From assembly GCA_035649895.1 (NCBI GenBank), contig DASRIS010000118.1, forward strand, positions 70,169 to 134,168: 64,000 bases of DNA. The letters are read 5' to 3'. The notes beneath the pieces were generated by a model that was not told the DNA's origin, made no database searches, and was given only the letters and a program-made list of their open reading frames with translations. Below are positions 16,841 through 26,100 of the stretch, in pieces. Both the position numbers and the translations under genes were made by a program. Source of the DNA: DASSUC01 sp035649895. Lineage in GTDB: Bacteria; Actinomycetota; Actinomycetes; Mycobacteriales; Micromonosporaceae. The first letter of the stretch is position 1. Each line of letters starts with the position of its first letter.

Positions 16841-16920
16841 CTCGGCCGGCGGGGCGCATTCTCGGCCGGGGTTCTCGGCCGGCGGGGCGCGTTCTCGGCC
16901 GGGGTTCTCGGCCGGCGGGC
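16841..16920. repeat. 33-bp tandem repeat, about 2.4 copies
   Basis: Units at 16841-16873 and 16874-16906 differ by one base, and a partial third runs to 16920. Built from CTCGGCCGG blocks. It lies just upstream of clgR and downstream of the cinA stop, in the 216-bp gap, so it is non-coding. Confidence 0.8.
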
Positions 16921-16932
16921 CAGCCGGCGGCG

Positions 16933-17424
16933 CTATCCCTCCGCTGCCCTTGTGACCTGGGCCAGCTCGTCCCGGAGCAGGTCGAGTGCTGCGGTGACCG
17001 CGGCGGAGCGGATCGCGGACCGGTCACCGGACAGCCGCAGCGGGCGCACCAGTGCCCGGACCGGACCGTGGCAGGCGACGAAGACCGTACCGGCCGGCTT
17101 TCCGTCCTGCGGATCCGGACCGGCGACACCGGTGGTGCCCAATCCCCAGTCCGCGCCGCAGCGCTGGCGCGCTCCGGCGGCGAGCGCCGCCGCGACCTGC
17201 GGGTCGACCGCGCCGCGGGCGGCGAGCAGATCATCTGGTACGCCGGCCAGCGAGGTCTTGAGGTCGGTGGCGTAGACGACCAGGCCGCCCCGGAACACCG
17301 CGCTCGCCCCGGGGACGTCGACCACGGCCGCGCAGAGCTGGCCACCGGTCAGGGACTCGGCCACAGCCAGCGTCTGCGCCCTGGTGCGCAGGCTGCTGAC
17401 GATCTCGGCGGCGGGGCTGGCCAC
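16933..17424 (-). CDS. cinA: CinA C-terminal-domain protein (nicotinamide-nucleotide amidase type)
   Basis: 163 residues, the stand-alone PncC-like form. Conserved segments: VAESLTGGQLCAAVVDVPGAS, the Ser/Lys active-site region VVYATDLKTSLAGV, GADWGLGTTGVAGPD and KPAGTVFVAC. The family deamidates nicotinamide mononucleotide, recycling the NMN released by DNA ligase. The GTG start directly follows the pgsA stop without a gap, so it is translated from the rimO-pgsA-cinA transcript. Confidence 0.88.
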   Translation of the reverse strand: MASPAAEIVSSLRTRAQTLAVAESLTGGQLCAAVVDVPGASAVFRGGLVVYATDLKTSLAGVPDDLLAARGAVDPQVAAALAAGARQRCGADWGLGTTGVAGPDPQDGKPAGTVFVACHGPVRALVRPLRLSGDRSAIRSAAVTAALDLLRDELAQVTRAAEG

Positions 17425-18144
17425 TCAGCCGTCCCGCGCCGTCTCAGGTGCGTCCCGGGCCGCCTCAGCGTCCCGGGCCGGCTCGGGCTCCTCCTGAGCC
17501 GTCCCGGTACCGTTCCGGGCCGTCTCGGAACCGTTCCGGGCCGCCCCGGAACCGATGCCGTGGCCCTGGACCGGCACAGTCGGGGCGCCGCGCCGCAGGT
17601 GCAGGGCGCGTGGCGCGTAGTCCAGGCCGGTGAGCAGGGTGACCGCCACCGCCGTAGCCATGATCCACGGACCGACCGCGGCCAGGACCGGCGGGAACGG
17701 CCAGACGTACCAGGCGATGGCGAGGATCTGGAGGGCGGTCTTGACCTTACCGCCCCGGCTGGCCGCCATCACGCCGTAGCGGATCACCCAGAACCGCAGC
17801 AACGTCACGCCCGCCTCGCGGAGCAGGATCAGGATAGTGACCCACCAGGGCAGACGGCCGTACGCGGAGAGCAGGACCAGCGCGGTGCCGGTCAGCGCCT
17901 TGTCCGCGATCGGGTCGGCGACCTTGCCGAACGCGGTGACCAGCTGCCAGTGCCGCGCGATCCAGCCGTCCACGAAGTCGGTGAAGGACGCGAGACCGAA
18001 GGCCACGAAGGCGGCGATCCGCCAACCGGGTGAGGTCAGCTGTGAGACGACCACTAACGCGAAGAAGACCGGCACCATGAGGAGCCGGACCACGGTCAGC
18101 GCGTTGGCGGCGTTGACCAGCGGCACCGGCACCGACCGGGTCAC
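17425..18144 (-). CDS. pgsA: CDP-diacylglycerol-glycerol-3-phosphate 3-phosphatidyltransferase
   Basis: 239 residues. The CDP-alcohol phosphotransferase signature is complete: D59-G60-x2-A63-R64-x8-G73-x3-D77-x3-D81, the metal- and CDP-binding motif. About five membrane helices follow. It makes phosphatidylglycerol phosphate, the first committed step to PG and cardiolipin. The GTG start overlaps the rimO stop (GTGA). The last 45 residues are a hydrophilic repeat tail (units like ARNGSET and ARDAPET) encoded by 21-bp tandem repeats, absent from ordinary PgsA. Confidence 0.88.
   Translation of the reverse strand: MTRSVPVPLVNAANALTVVRLLMVPVFFALVVVSQLTSPGWRIAAFVAFGLASFTDFVDGWIARHWQLVTAFGKVADPIADKALTGTALVLLSAYGRLPWWVTILILLREAGVTLLRFWVIRYGVMAASRGGKVKTALQILAIAWYVWPFPPVLAAVGPWIMATAVAVTLLTGLDYAPRALHLRRGAPTVPVQGHGIGSGAARNGSETARNGTGTAQEEPEPARDAEAARDAPETARDG
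17501..17560 (-). repeat. 21-bp tandem repeat in the 3' end of pgsA
   Basis: Units at 17501-17521 and 17522-17542 are near-identical, with a degenerate third following. Each adds seven residues to the PgsA tail in frame. Confidence 0.7.
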
Positions 18145-19727
18145 CGGGCACCGGCCTCGTGGGCGGCTCTGCCGGCGGACCGCGGGACCGCGGTGTCCGC
18201 AACCGGGACCGAGGTATCCAGGACCGGAACCGAGGTATCCAGGACCGGGACCGCGATGTCCAGGACCGGGACCCTGGTGTCCAGGACTGTGGCCACCGCG
18301 ACCAGGTCGACCCCGGAGCTCGCGGTGACCGTCGCCCGGACCAGCTCGCCTGGGCTGGGCAGGGCATCCCCGGGCGGGAGGACCAGCGTGGTGGAGCCGT
18401 CCACCTCGGGCGCCTGGTGCGCCGCGCGGCCCTCCACCACCCCACCGTCAACCGTCTCCACGAGCACGTCAACCGCTGTCCCGACCCGGTCAGCGGCCCG
18501 CTGCGCGCACAGCTCCTCAGCCAGCGCCAGCAGCCGGTCGTACCGGCGGCGGATGGTGGGCGCGGGCACCTTGCCGGGCAGCGTCGCCGCCTCGGTCCCG
18601 TCCTCGTCGCTGTAGTCGAACACGCCGATCGCGTCCAGCCGGGCTGCGTCGAGGAAGCGGACCAGCTCCGCCACGTCGCCCCGGGTCTCGCCGGGGAAGC
18701 CGACGATGAAGTTGCTACGCGCGCCCGCCTCAGGTGCCAGCGACCGGACCAGGGCGAGCAGGTCCAGGAACCGCGGCGTGGACCCGAAGCGGCGCATCCG
18801 GCGCAGCACCGGCTCGCTGGCGTGCTGGAACGACAGGTCGAAGTACGCCGCCACGCCGGGTGTCGTCGCGATCGCCTCCACCAGGCCGGGCCGGGTCTCG
18901 GCCGGCTGGAGGTAGCTGACCCGTACCCGCAGGATGCCGGCGACCGCGGCGAGCTGTGGCAGCAGCTTCTCCAGCGCCCGCGGGTCGCCGAGGTCCTTGC
19001 CGTACGAGGTGGAGTTCTCGCTGACCAGCACCAGCTCCCGTACGCCCGTGCCGGCCAGCCACTCCGCCTCGGCGAGCAGCTCGTCGGGCGGGCGGGAGAC
19101 GAACGCGCCGCGGAAGGTCGGGATGGCGCAGAACGCGCACCGCCGGTCGCAGCCGCTGGCCAGCTTCAGCGAGGCGACCGGGCCGGCGCCGAGCCGGCGG
19201 CGCAGCACCGGCCGTAGGTGGGCCGGGGTGGCGGCGTCCACGACGGCGTGACCTGGCACGACCACCGAGCCGGCGCCGGATGCCAGCGGACCGGCCCGCG
19301 CCACCGGCGTGATCGGCAGCAACAGCCGGCGGTCACGCGGGGCGTGCGGATCCGGTCGCTGCCCGGCCGCCACCGCCGCCAGCCGCGCCGAGATCTCCGG
19401 GTAGTCGTCGAAGCCGAGCACCGCGTCGGCCTCGGGCAGGTGCGCGGCGAGCTCGCGGCCGTACCGCTCGGCCAGGCAGCCGGCGGCCACCACCCGCGCC
19501 CCGGTCCCCGCCGCGGCCAGCAGCGTGTCGATCGACTCCTGCTTGGCCTTCTCCACGAAGCCGCAGGTGTTGACGAGTACGACGTCCGCACCGGTCCCGT
19601 CCGTGCTCACCTGCCAGCCGTCGGCGTGCAGCCGCGCCGCCAGCTCCTCCGAGTCCACCTCGTTACGGGCGCAGCCCAGCGTCAGCAGGGCAACCCGGCG
19701 GCCAGGTCGGTTGGAGTCAGCGGACAC
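18141..19727 (-). CDS. rimO: ribosomal protein S12 methylthiotransferase RimO
   Basis: 528 residues from the GTG at 19727 (VSADSN, just ahead of the conserved VALLTLGCARN). The N-terminal UPF0004 domain has its three cluster cysteines in LGCARN, NTCGFV and AAGCLAE. The radical-SAM cluster motif is CDRRCAFC, followed by IPTFRG. A TRAM-like domain begins around DRVGTAVDVLVE. RimO methylthiolates an aspartate of ribosomal protein S12. The C-terminus is unusual: about five 7-residue repeats (VPVLDTS type) encoded by 21-bp units. Overlaps pgsA by four bases. Confidence 0.9.
   Translation of the reverse strand: MSADSNRPGRRVALLTLGCARNEVDSEELAARLHADGWQVSTDGTGADVVLVNTCGFVEKAKQESIDTLLAAAGTGARVVAAGCLAERYGRELAAHLPEADAVLGFDDYPEISARLAAVAAGQRPDPHAPRDRRLLLPITPVARAGPLASGAGSVVVPGHAVVDAATPAHLRPVLRRRLGAGPVASLKLASGCDRRCAFCAIPTFRGAFVSRPPDELLAEAEWLAGTGVRELVLVSENSTSYGKDLGDPRALEKLLPQLAAVAGILRVRVSYLQPAETRPGLVEAIATTPGVAAYFDLSFQHASEPVLRRMRRFGSTPRFLDLLALVRSLAPEAGARSNFIVGFPGETRGDVAELVRFLDAARLDAIGVFDYSDEDGTEAATLPGKVPAPTIRRRYDRLLALAEELCAQRAADRVGTAVDVLVETVDGGVVEGRAAHQAPEVDGSTTLVLPPGDALPSPGELVRATVTASSGVDLVAVATVLDTRVPVLDIAVPVLDTSVPVLDTSVPVADTAVPRSAGRAAHEAGAR
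18186..18290 (-). repeat. five 21-bp tandem units in the 3' end of rimO
   Basis: Units start at 18186, 18207, 18228, 18249 and 18270, with core TCCAGGACCGG. On the coding strand they give VPVLD(T/I)(S/A) repeats. Phase is maintained throughout. Confidence 0.85.
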
Positions 19728-19849
19728 GTCACGAGGGTACCGAGCAGGAGCGAGCCGCTCGCGCAACGGTGACCTCCTGGGCCGCCGGTGTGGCCGCCAG
19801 GCCGGTAGCCTGTGGCACCGGCAGCCCTGCGACGGAGCGGCAGACCGCG

Positions 19850-20149
19850 ATGCACCTACCTGACCTGGTCGAGATCGTCGGTGCCCTGCTCATCCTCGCC
19901 GCCTTCGCCGGTGCCCAGCTACGCCGGCTGGACACCCACCGGCTGCCGTACCTCGTGCTGAACCTCGTCGGGGCGGCGATCCTTTCGGTGCTCGCGGCGC
20001 TCGACCGGGACTGGGGCTTCCTGCTGCTGGAGGGGGTCTGGTCGGTGGTCTCCGCGGTCAGCCTCGCCGGGCTGTTACGCCAGCGCAGAGCGTCAGCGCG
20101 CGGGACACCGGGGCGCGGGGCGGCGACGGGTGGGCCGGACGCGGCGTAG
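19850..20149 (+). CDS. small membrane protein, CBU_0592-like
   Basis: 99 residues from the ATG at 19850. Three hydrophobic segments (about 6-24, 34-52 and 55-75) are separated by short polar turns with RRLDTHRLPY and LDRDWG, a pattern typical of the CBU_0592-type small membrane proteins. The C-terminal 25 residues are hydrophilic, Arg/Gly-rich. Divergent from rimO. Function unknown. Confidence 0.7.
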   Translation: MHLPDLVEIVGALLILAAFAGAQLRRLDTHRLPYLVLNLVGAAILSVLAALDRDWGFLLLEGVWSVVSAVSLAGLLRQRRASARGTPGRGAATGGPDAA

Positions 20150-20171
20150 CGCCCGGGCGGGTGGGCAGGTC

Positions 20172-20237
20172 ACAGGCGGCGCAGCGCCTCACGTGGTGCC
20201 CGGCGGACAAAGATGCTTACAGGCGGCGCAGCGCCTC
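20172..20237. repeat. 19-bp direct repeat with hairpin potential between convergent genes
   Basis: ACAGGCGGCGCAGCGCCTC occurs at 20172-20190 and at 20219-20237. Each copy can fold (AGGCG with CGCCT). The second copy includes the last codons of the DUF885 gene, so the 3' end of that gene was duplicated into the convergent spacer. The first copy may act as a weak terminator. Confidence 0.7.
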
Positions 20238-21896
20238 CGCCAACCCGGCCAGGCCCACCGAGCCGAGCGAGAGCGCCTGGGTGTGCCAGGTCCGTAGGTC
20301 AAAGCCGGGCCGCGCCCGGGCCTCCGCGCGGGCGGCGAGCCAGGCCCGCTCCCCCAGCTTGTACGAGATGGCCTGCCCCGGCCAGCCGGTGTAGCGCACG
20401 ACCTCCGGGTGCACCTGGTGCTCGGCCGCCCGGCCCCGCTCGCGCAGCACCTGCTCGGCTACCTCGAACGTCCACCGTGGACCGTGCCGCTGCGCCTCCG
20501 CCGGTGGCATCGGCAGGTCCAGGTGCAGGCCGATGTCGAGGACCACGCGGGTGGCGCGCAGCGCCGAGCCCATCAGCATGCCCAGCCGCTCACCAGGCGT
20601 GGTGAACCAGCCCAGCTCGTCGGCGAGCCGCTCGGAGTAGAGCGCCCAGCCCTCGGCGTGCCCGCTCACGCCGTACGTGCGGCTGAACCGGGACAGCCGC
20701 CCGGCGGCGACCCGGGCCTGGCCAAGCTGGAGGTGGTGGCCGGGCACGCCCTCGTGGAACACCGTGGTCAGCTCGTCCCAGGTGGTGAAGCGCTCCCGCT
20801 CCGCCACCGGCCACCACGTGCGCCCCGGCCGGGCCAGGTCCTCGCTGGGCGGGGTGTAGTACGCCGCGCCGCTGCTCGACGACGTCGCGAGCACCACGTC
20901 GACCCGGCGCAGCGGCTCGGCGATGTCGAAGTGCCGGCCGTGCAGCCGCTCGATGGCCTGGTCGTGCTGCTCCTGCAGCCAGCCGCGGTAGGCGTCCGCC
21001 CCGTCGACGTACTCGCTGCCGTTGAGGATCTCGGTGGCCTCGTCGACGCTGGCACCGGCCTTGACCCGCCCGGCCTCGGCCACCATCTCGGCCTCGATGC
21101 GGTGCAGCTCCTCCCAGCCCCAGGCGTACGCCTCGACCGGGTCGATGTCCGCGCCGAGGAACAGCCGGCTGGCCACGGCGTACCGCTGCGGGCCGACACC
21201 GTCGCGCTCCACGGCGCTTCGCACATACTCGTCCCGCAGGTAGCGGGCGAGGTCGGCGTAGGCGGCGTGCGCGGCATCGGCCGCACTGGCGAGGCGGGGT
21301 GCGAGCGGGCCGTCGCCGTAGCCGTCGCGCAGCTCGGTGAAGGTCGCCGGCACGCCGGCCCGCCCGGCGAGCCGGTCGGCCTGCAACGCCGACTCCACCG
21401 CCTGCCGGCGCGAGGCCACCAGGCCGCGCTGCAGGCCCAGCTCCAGCGCCCGGCGCCAGCTGCCCAGCATCTCGGGTACGGCGGCCAGCCGGACCACCAC
21501 CCGCTCCCAGTCGTCCGCTGCGGTGCGCGGCAGCAGCTCCACGCTGTCGCGGATGGTCTGGGTCAGCCCGAACGGGGCGCGCAGCTGGCGCAGCATCTCG
21601 CCGGTGTCGTACTGGGCGAGGTCGGCGGTGAGCCGCTCGTGCAGGTAGTCGGCGGCGACCCGGTCGTCGTCAGCCAGCCCGCCGTCGCTGCCGGCGCTCG
21701 CCGTCACAGCCTCCAGCCGGCGCAGGGTCTGGCGCATCAGGTCGGCGCGGGCGTCGAGGCCGTCAGGGCCGTAGTCGGTGGCGGGGACGAACTCGGCCAC
21801 CACGCCCCGCATCGTCGACGACACCGGGTCGAGCGCGGCGGAACGGGTCACGTACTCGTCGCAGAGCTGGAAGACCTCACTCGTCACCGGGCCCAC
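20217..21896 (-). CDS. DUF885-family putative metallopeptidase
   Basis: 559 residues. The family's metal-binding motif HEGVPGHHLQ is present at about residues 382-391, followed by HAEGWALYSERLADELG, the DUF885 signature that supplies further ligands. The rest is all-helical, resembling the M2/M3/M32 peptidase fold. The role is unknown; the family is treated as probable zinc carboxy- or oligopeptidases. GTG codons at 21896 and 21887 are both possible starts. Its TAA ends inside the 19-bp repeat. Confidence 0.85.
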   Translation of the reverse strand: MGPVTSEVFQLCDEYVTRSAALDPVSSTMRGVVAEFVPATDYGPDGLDARADLMRQTLRRLEAVTASAGSDGGLADDDRVAADYLHERLTADLAQYDTGEMLRQLRAPFGLTQTIRDSVELLPRTAADDWERVVVRLAAVPEMLGSWRRALELGLQRGLVASRRQAVESALQADRLAGRAGVPATFTELRDGYGDGPLAPRLASAADAAHAAYADLARYLRDEYVRSAVERDGVGPQRYAVASRLFLGADIDPVEAYAWGWEELHRIEAEMVAEAGRVKAGASVDEATEILNGSEYVDGADAYRGWLQEQHDQAIERLHGRHFDIAEPLRRVDVVLATSSSSGAAYYTPPSEDLARPGRTWWPVAERERFTTWDELTTVFHEGVPGHHLQLGQARVAAGRLSRFSRTYGVSGHAEGWALYSERLADELGWFTTPGERLGMLMGSALRATRVVLDIGLHLDLPMPPAEAQRHGPRWTFEVAEQVLRERGRAAEHQVHPEVVRYTGWPGQAISYKLGERAWLAARAEARARPGFDLRTWHTQALSLGSVGLAGLAEALRRL

Positions 21897-21977
21897 CCTA
21901 CGCCGCGCTCAACGATGCAGGGCAGCCGTCCAGTGGATAGCCAGGAAACCGGCTCGGACGCTGGATGTCGAGCCGGG

Positions 21978-22394
21978 TCACCGCACGTGAGCGGATACTG
22001 CGTCAACGAGGCGACGCGCCTGGCGGAGCGCCGAGACCGCGCGTTGGTGACTGAGATGCAGCATCCCGTAGTGTGCGTCGTCCTTGACCGCAAGAAGCCG
22101 CTCAAGATCGCGCGCCATCGCGTGGCCATTCGGGGACACCTGAGACAGCAATGCGATGGCCTGCCTGTGGTCTTGACCTCGCGACCGCTACCCAAGGGCA
22201 GCACAGCAGACCGCATCGGATGCGGCGATCCCGGCCAGCACCGCCAGAGCCGCCGCGACTCCCGGAGTCGCCAGCTCGTCCTGCTCCGCGCCCACCATCT
22301 CGGCGACCTCCAGAAAGGCCAACGCCTGAGCCAGTCGCGTGCGGGCCTGTCCAGTGCCGCAAGCCTCCAGTCGACCGGTCGATCGCGAACTCAC
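21978..22394 (-). pseudogene. HEPN-like partner of the MNT gene, interrupted by an in-frame amber codon
   Basis: The minus-strand frame starts at a GTG (22394) that overlaps the MNT stop as GTGA. It gives 68 helical residues (LAQALAFLEVAEMVGAEQ, then GIAASDAVCCAALG), hits TAG at 22190-22188, and continues without a frame change for 69 more residues (RSRGQDHRQAIALLSQVS, KDDAHYGMLHLSHQRA, SALRQARRLVDAVSAHVR) to TGA at 21978. The two halves read as one HEPN-type four-helix protein of about 138 residues, with RSRGQDH as a candidate Arg-x5-His motif. A single base change would explain the break. The gene is either inactivated or needs suppression of the amber codon. The HEPN assignment is inferred from size, helix pattern and partner. 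Confidence 0.65.
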
Positions 22395-23032
22395 TGCGCG
22401 TCACCACCGGTAGACAGCTGCCGTAGGAGCGTCCGTAGCCTGACACCGACCAAGGTGACGGAGTCATGGAGCCAGTTGTCGACAAGCGGGTCATCCACCT
22501 CGGCGTGCTCCGCAAGACGGTCCAGGTTGAGCTGGAACGCCTGGCATTGGTTACCGGTCCACGCCACAACTCGGCGCCGGAGCCCGTCGACCTGTTCCGC
22601 CCACGGTGACGCATCCTCCTCGATGCCATCTGGGCGGATAAGAAGTATGTCGATGTCGGACTGGGCGTTGCCGTCGCCACGCGCCATTGAACCGAACACC
22701 GAGGCGTGGACGGGCTTCGTCTGCCAGCCCTCAAGCTCCTTCTCCAGACGCTCAAGCAGGACGTGACGCATCCTCGCCAGGATCTCGATGGCCGGCCATG
22801 CTAGATGCTCGCGGTTGCCGGTGTAGAAGGTCACCGCCGCGTGCTCGTCAGCGTGCACCACTCCTTGCTCTACCAGCCGAGCAAGGGCTCGCCGCACCCC
22901 GTTAGGTGAGGCCGTGTTCATGATCCTCTGGACCTCCCTACCGGTGAGCGGACGAGTCGTGCCAGCCAGCACCTCAAGGACAGGCCCGTCCAGCGTGGGC
23001 ACGACAGCGCGGACGGGGTGCGCTACATCCAT
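22391..23032 (-). CDS. MNT-fold nucleotidyltransferase with N-terminal winged helix
   Basis: 213 residues from the ATG at 23032, which has GGAG upstream; an in-frame ATG at 23098 overlaps a likely promoter. Residues 1-75 look like a winged-helix DNA-binding domain (PLTGREVQRIMNTASPNGVR, then a wing ending in VTFYTGNREHL). Residues 105-135 hold the nucleotidyltransferase motif: FGSMARGD (Gly114-Ser115) with SDIDILLI (Asp126, Asp128). MNT proteins paired with HEPN partners act as type VII antitoxins that modify the HEPN toxin. The fused DNA-binding domain could provide autoregulation. The partner gene overlaps the stop by four bases. Confidence 0.82.
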   Translation of the reverse strand: MDVAHPVRAVVPTLDGPVLEVLAGTTRPLTGREVQRIMNTASPNGVRRALARLVEQGVVHADEHAAVTFYTGNREHLAWPAIEILARMRHVLLERLEKELEGWQTKPVHASVFGSMARGDGNAQSDIDILLIRPDGIEEDASPWAEQVDGLRRRVVAWTGNQCQAFQLNLDRLAEHAEVDDPLVDNWLHDSVTLVGVRLRTLLRQLSTGGDAQ

Positions 23033-23063
23033 CTCCGTCTCCAGAAATCTGCGCACTCGCTCA

Positions 23064-23100
23064 CTATGCTGAGCACAAGCGCAGAATAGTGCACACATAG
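23064..23100 (-). promoter_or_regulatory. putative promoter/operator of the MNT gene
   Basis: CTATG at 23064-23068 and CATAG at 23096-23100 are inverted half-sites 27 bp apart, enclosing GTGCAC (23089-23094). On the minus strand TATTCT (23088-23083) fits a -10 element and would place the transcript start near 23076, 44 bases before the ATG at 23032. The region is noticeably more AT-rich than its surroundings. Confidence 0.4.
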
Positions 23101-23125
23101 CCGCTTGCCCAAAGACACCTGGCAG

Positions 23126-26100
23126 TCACTCCGCGTCGCCGCGTACGCCGCTGAGCACCTCGGCCAGCTCGTCGGGCTTGATGAGGACGTCGCGGGCCTT
23201 GGACCCCTCGGACGGGCCCACGATGCCCCGCGTCTCCATCAGGTCCATCAGCCGGCCGGCCTTGGCGAAGCCGACCCGCAGCTTGCGCTGGAGCATCGAG
23301 GTCGAGCCGAACTGCGAGGTGACCACCAGCTCGATCGCCTGCAACAGCAGCTCCATGTCCTCGCCGATGTCCTCGTCGACCTTCTTGCGGCTCTCCGCCG
23401 CGGCCGCCGTCACCTCCGGCCGGAACTCCGGCTCGCGCTGGTTGCGGCAGTACGCGACGACGTCGGCGATCTCCGCCTCGGTGACCCAGGCGCCCTGGAT
23501 GCGGACCGGCTTGCTCGCGCCCATCGGCAGGAACAGGCCGTCCCCGCGGCCGATCAGCTTCTCCGCCCCGGGCTGGTCCAGGATGACCCGCGAGTCGGCC
23601 AGCGACGAGGTGGCGAAGGCCAGCCGGGACGGCACGTTGGCCTTGATCAGGCCGGTCACCACGTCCACGCTGGGCCGCTGGGTGGCCAGCACCAGGTGGA
23701 TGCCTGCCGCGCGGGCCAGCTGGGTGATCCGGACGACCGCGTCCTCGACGTCGCGCGGGGCCACCATCATGAGGTCGGCCAGCTCGTCGACGATCACCAG
23801 CAGGTACGGGTACGGCGTGATCACGCGCTCGCTGCCCGGTGGCGGCTTGACCTGCCCGGCCCGGACCTTGCGGTTGAAGTCGTCGATGTGGCGCACCCCG
23901 TGCGCGGCGAGGTCGTCATAGCGCATGTCCATCTCGCGGACGACCCAGTCGAGCGCGTCGGCGGCCTTCTTCGGGTTGGTGACGATCGGCGTGACCAGGT
24001 GCGGGACGCCTTCGTACCCGGTCAGCTCCACCCGCTTCGGGTCGATCAGCAGCAGCCGTACCTCGTCCGGTGTTGCCCTGGTCAGGATCGAGACCAGCAG
24101 CGTGTTCAGGCAGCTGGAGTTGTGGGTGGGGATGCAGGCGCGGCTGGCCAGGTAGAGGTGGCTCGGGCTGTCGACCTCGATGCATCGAACGGGAACCGAG
24201 GGAACCGGACGCACGTCCACGATGAACCGCTTGGATGCCGTCGTACGGGTCGTCGTCACCTGGCGGGCCAGCTTCCGGCTGAGCCGGAAGACCTTGTCGG
24301 CGGGTGTGAAGTGGATGAGGTAGCAGGTGGATCTGGACCCGTCCCGCTCGTTGACCCGCTTGGTCTGGAGCCTCGCCTGGTAGCCGAGTCCGATAACCAG
24401 CTCCAAGACATCGTTCGCCAGGTTCTCGCTCGTAGCCGCGAATGTGACGCCACCGCGCTTGGAGACCGTTCCATCTGTGTCGAGCAGGCCGGCGAGAAGT
24501 GCTCGACGCTGCTCCTCGGACGCCTCCAGGTAGATCCGCGGGACGTGCTTCTCACCGACCTCTCGGAACAACGCCCGCATGGTCCGGTAACGCGGCGGCG
24601 GCGGCGTGGGCGCCGCCAAAGCCACAGCTTCCCGGATACGCCGGTCGCGTTCGGGCCGGTTGGAGACCGTGTAGTGCATCCGGCTGGTCGGGTGCTTGGT
24701 CACGACGTAGCCGTCCCGACGGATCTCATCGAGAACTTCCCCATCGAGGCAGGTGAGCTGGGCATCCCCGGGGATGCCGCCGCCGAGCCACGCCCCAAAC
24801 GTGTACGGAGCGATCGGGAGGTCCCGCTCGGGATAGGCGAGCGGGCCGCTCACGGCGACTGCATGGTTGGTCCAGGCGGCGCCTTTTCCAGACACGCGTA
24901 GGGACGCGGCGATCTCCTCGGTGGTCACCGGCCGGTCATCAACGGTCCGCCGCCGGCTCGACCGACCCGGCGATCCGATCAGATCGTCTAACGCCGCGTA
25001 GAGGCGATGCCGGGAGTACGCGGGCACGGACCGCATGACATCGCGCCCGCCGCGCCGGTAGGTGGCCCCGCGGACGCTACCCAGCCGCGGGATCCCGCCG
25101 GCGATCCGGTACACCACGTTCCGGACCTGTGGCCCCGCATCGTCAACCAGTTCCGGCATCGTAGCCGGGCGACCCGGTTCGGCGAGCACCTGCGCCGACC
25201 GGGCGGCGACGAGCGCCACATCCTCTGCGGACCAGTACGATCCGTCCCTCCATTGGTGTGTGCGTCGCGTCCGGCCGGCTCTGGTGCTGGTGCTGGTGGT
25301 GCGCCACTGATGCTGGGCATCCGCGACGATCACCGTCCCGTCCGAGAACTCGACCTCGAAGCATGGTCGCCCGTACAGCACCGGCGTGGCGGCGACGATC
25401 GTGCACGGGCGGCCGCGTTCGTCGAAGACCCGCTCTCCGACCTCGAGGTCGCCCATGGTCTTCCAGCCAGTGGGCGTGGGGACCGGGGTGTCCAGCGCCA
25501 GGGCCTTGCCGGCACCGGTGGCACCGGCAATCAGGATGTGCGGCATGCGGGCCAGGTTCGCCACCACGTACCCGCCCTCGATGTCCTTGCCGAGACCGAC
25601 GAGGAGCGGGTGGTGGTCGCTGGTGGCCGCCCGCGAGCGCAGCACGTCGCCGAGGGCGACGCTCTCCCGGTCGGTGTTGGGGATCTCCACGCCGACCGCG
25701 CTCTTGCCCGGGATCGGGCTGATGATGCGTACGTCGGGCGACTTGACCGCGTAGGCGATGTTGCGGGAGAGCTGGGTGATCCGCTCGACCTTGACGCCGG
25801 GGCCCAGCTCCACCTCGTAGCGGGTGACCGTCGGCCCGCGGGCGAAGCCGGTGACCGCGGCGTCCACGTCGAACTGCTCGAAGACGCTCTGCAGTGCCCC
25901 GATCACCTCGTCGTTGGCGCGGCTGCGCGCCCGGGCCGGCTCGCCGGGGCGCAGCAGGTTGGCCGGGGGCAGCGTGTAGTCGCCGCCGAGGCCGGAGAGC
26001 ACCAGCTGCTCCGCCCGGGTCGGTGGCGCCGTGTGCTCCGGTGGCTCGGCCAGGCGGCGGGGCACCCGGGCCGGCGGGCGGCGGGGCAGGACCACGGTGT

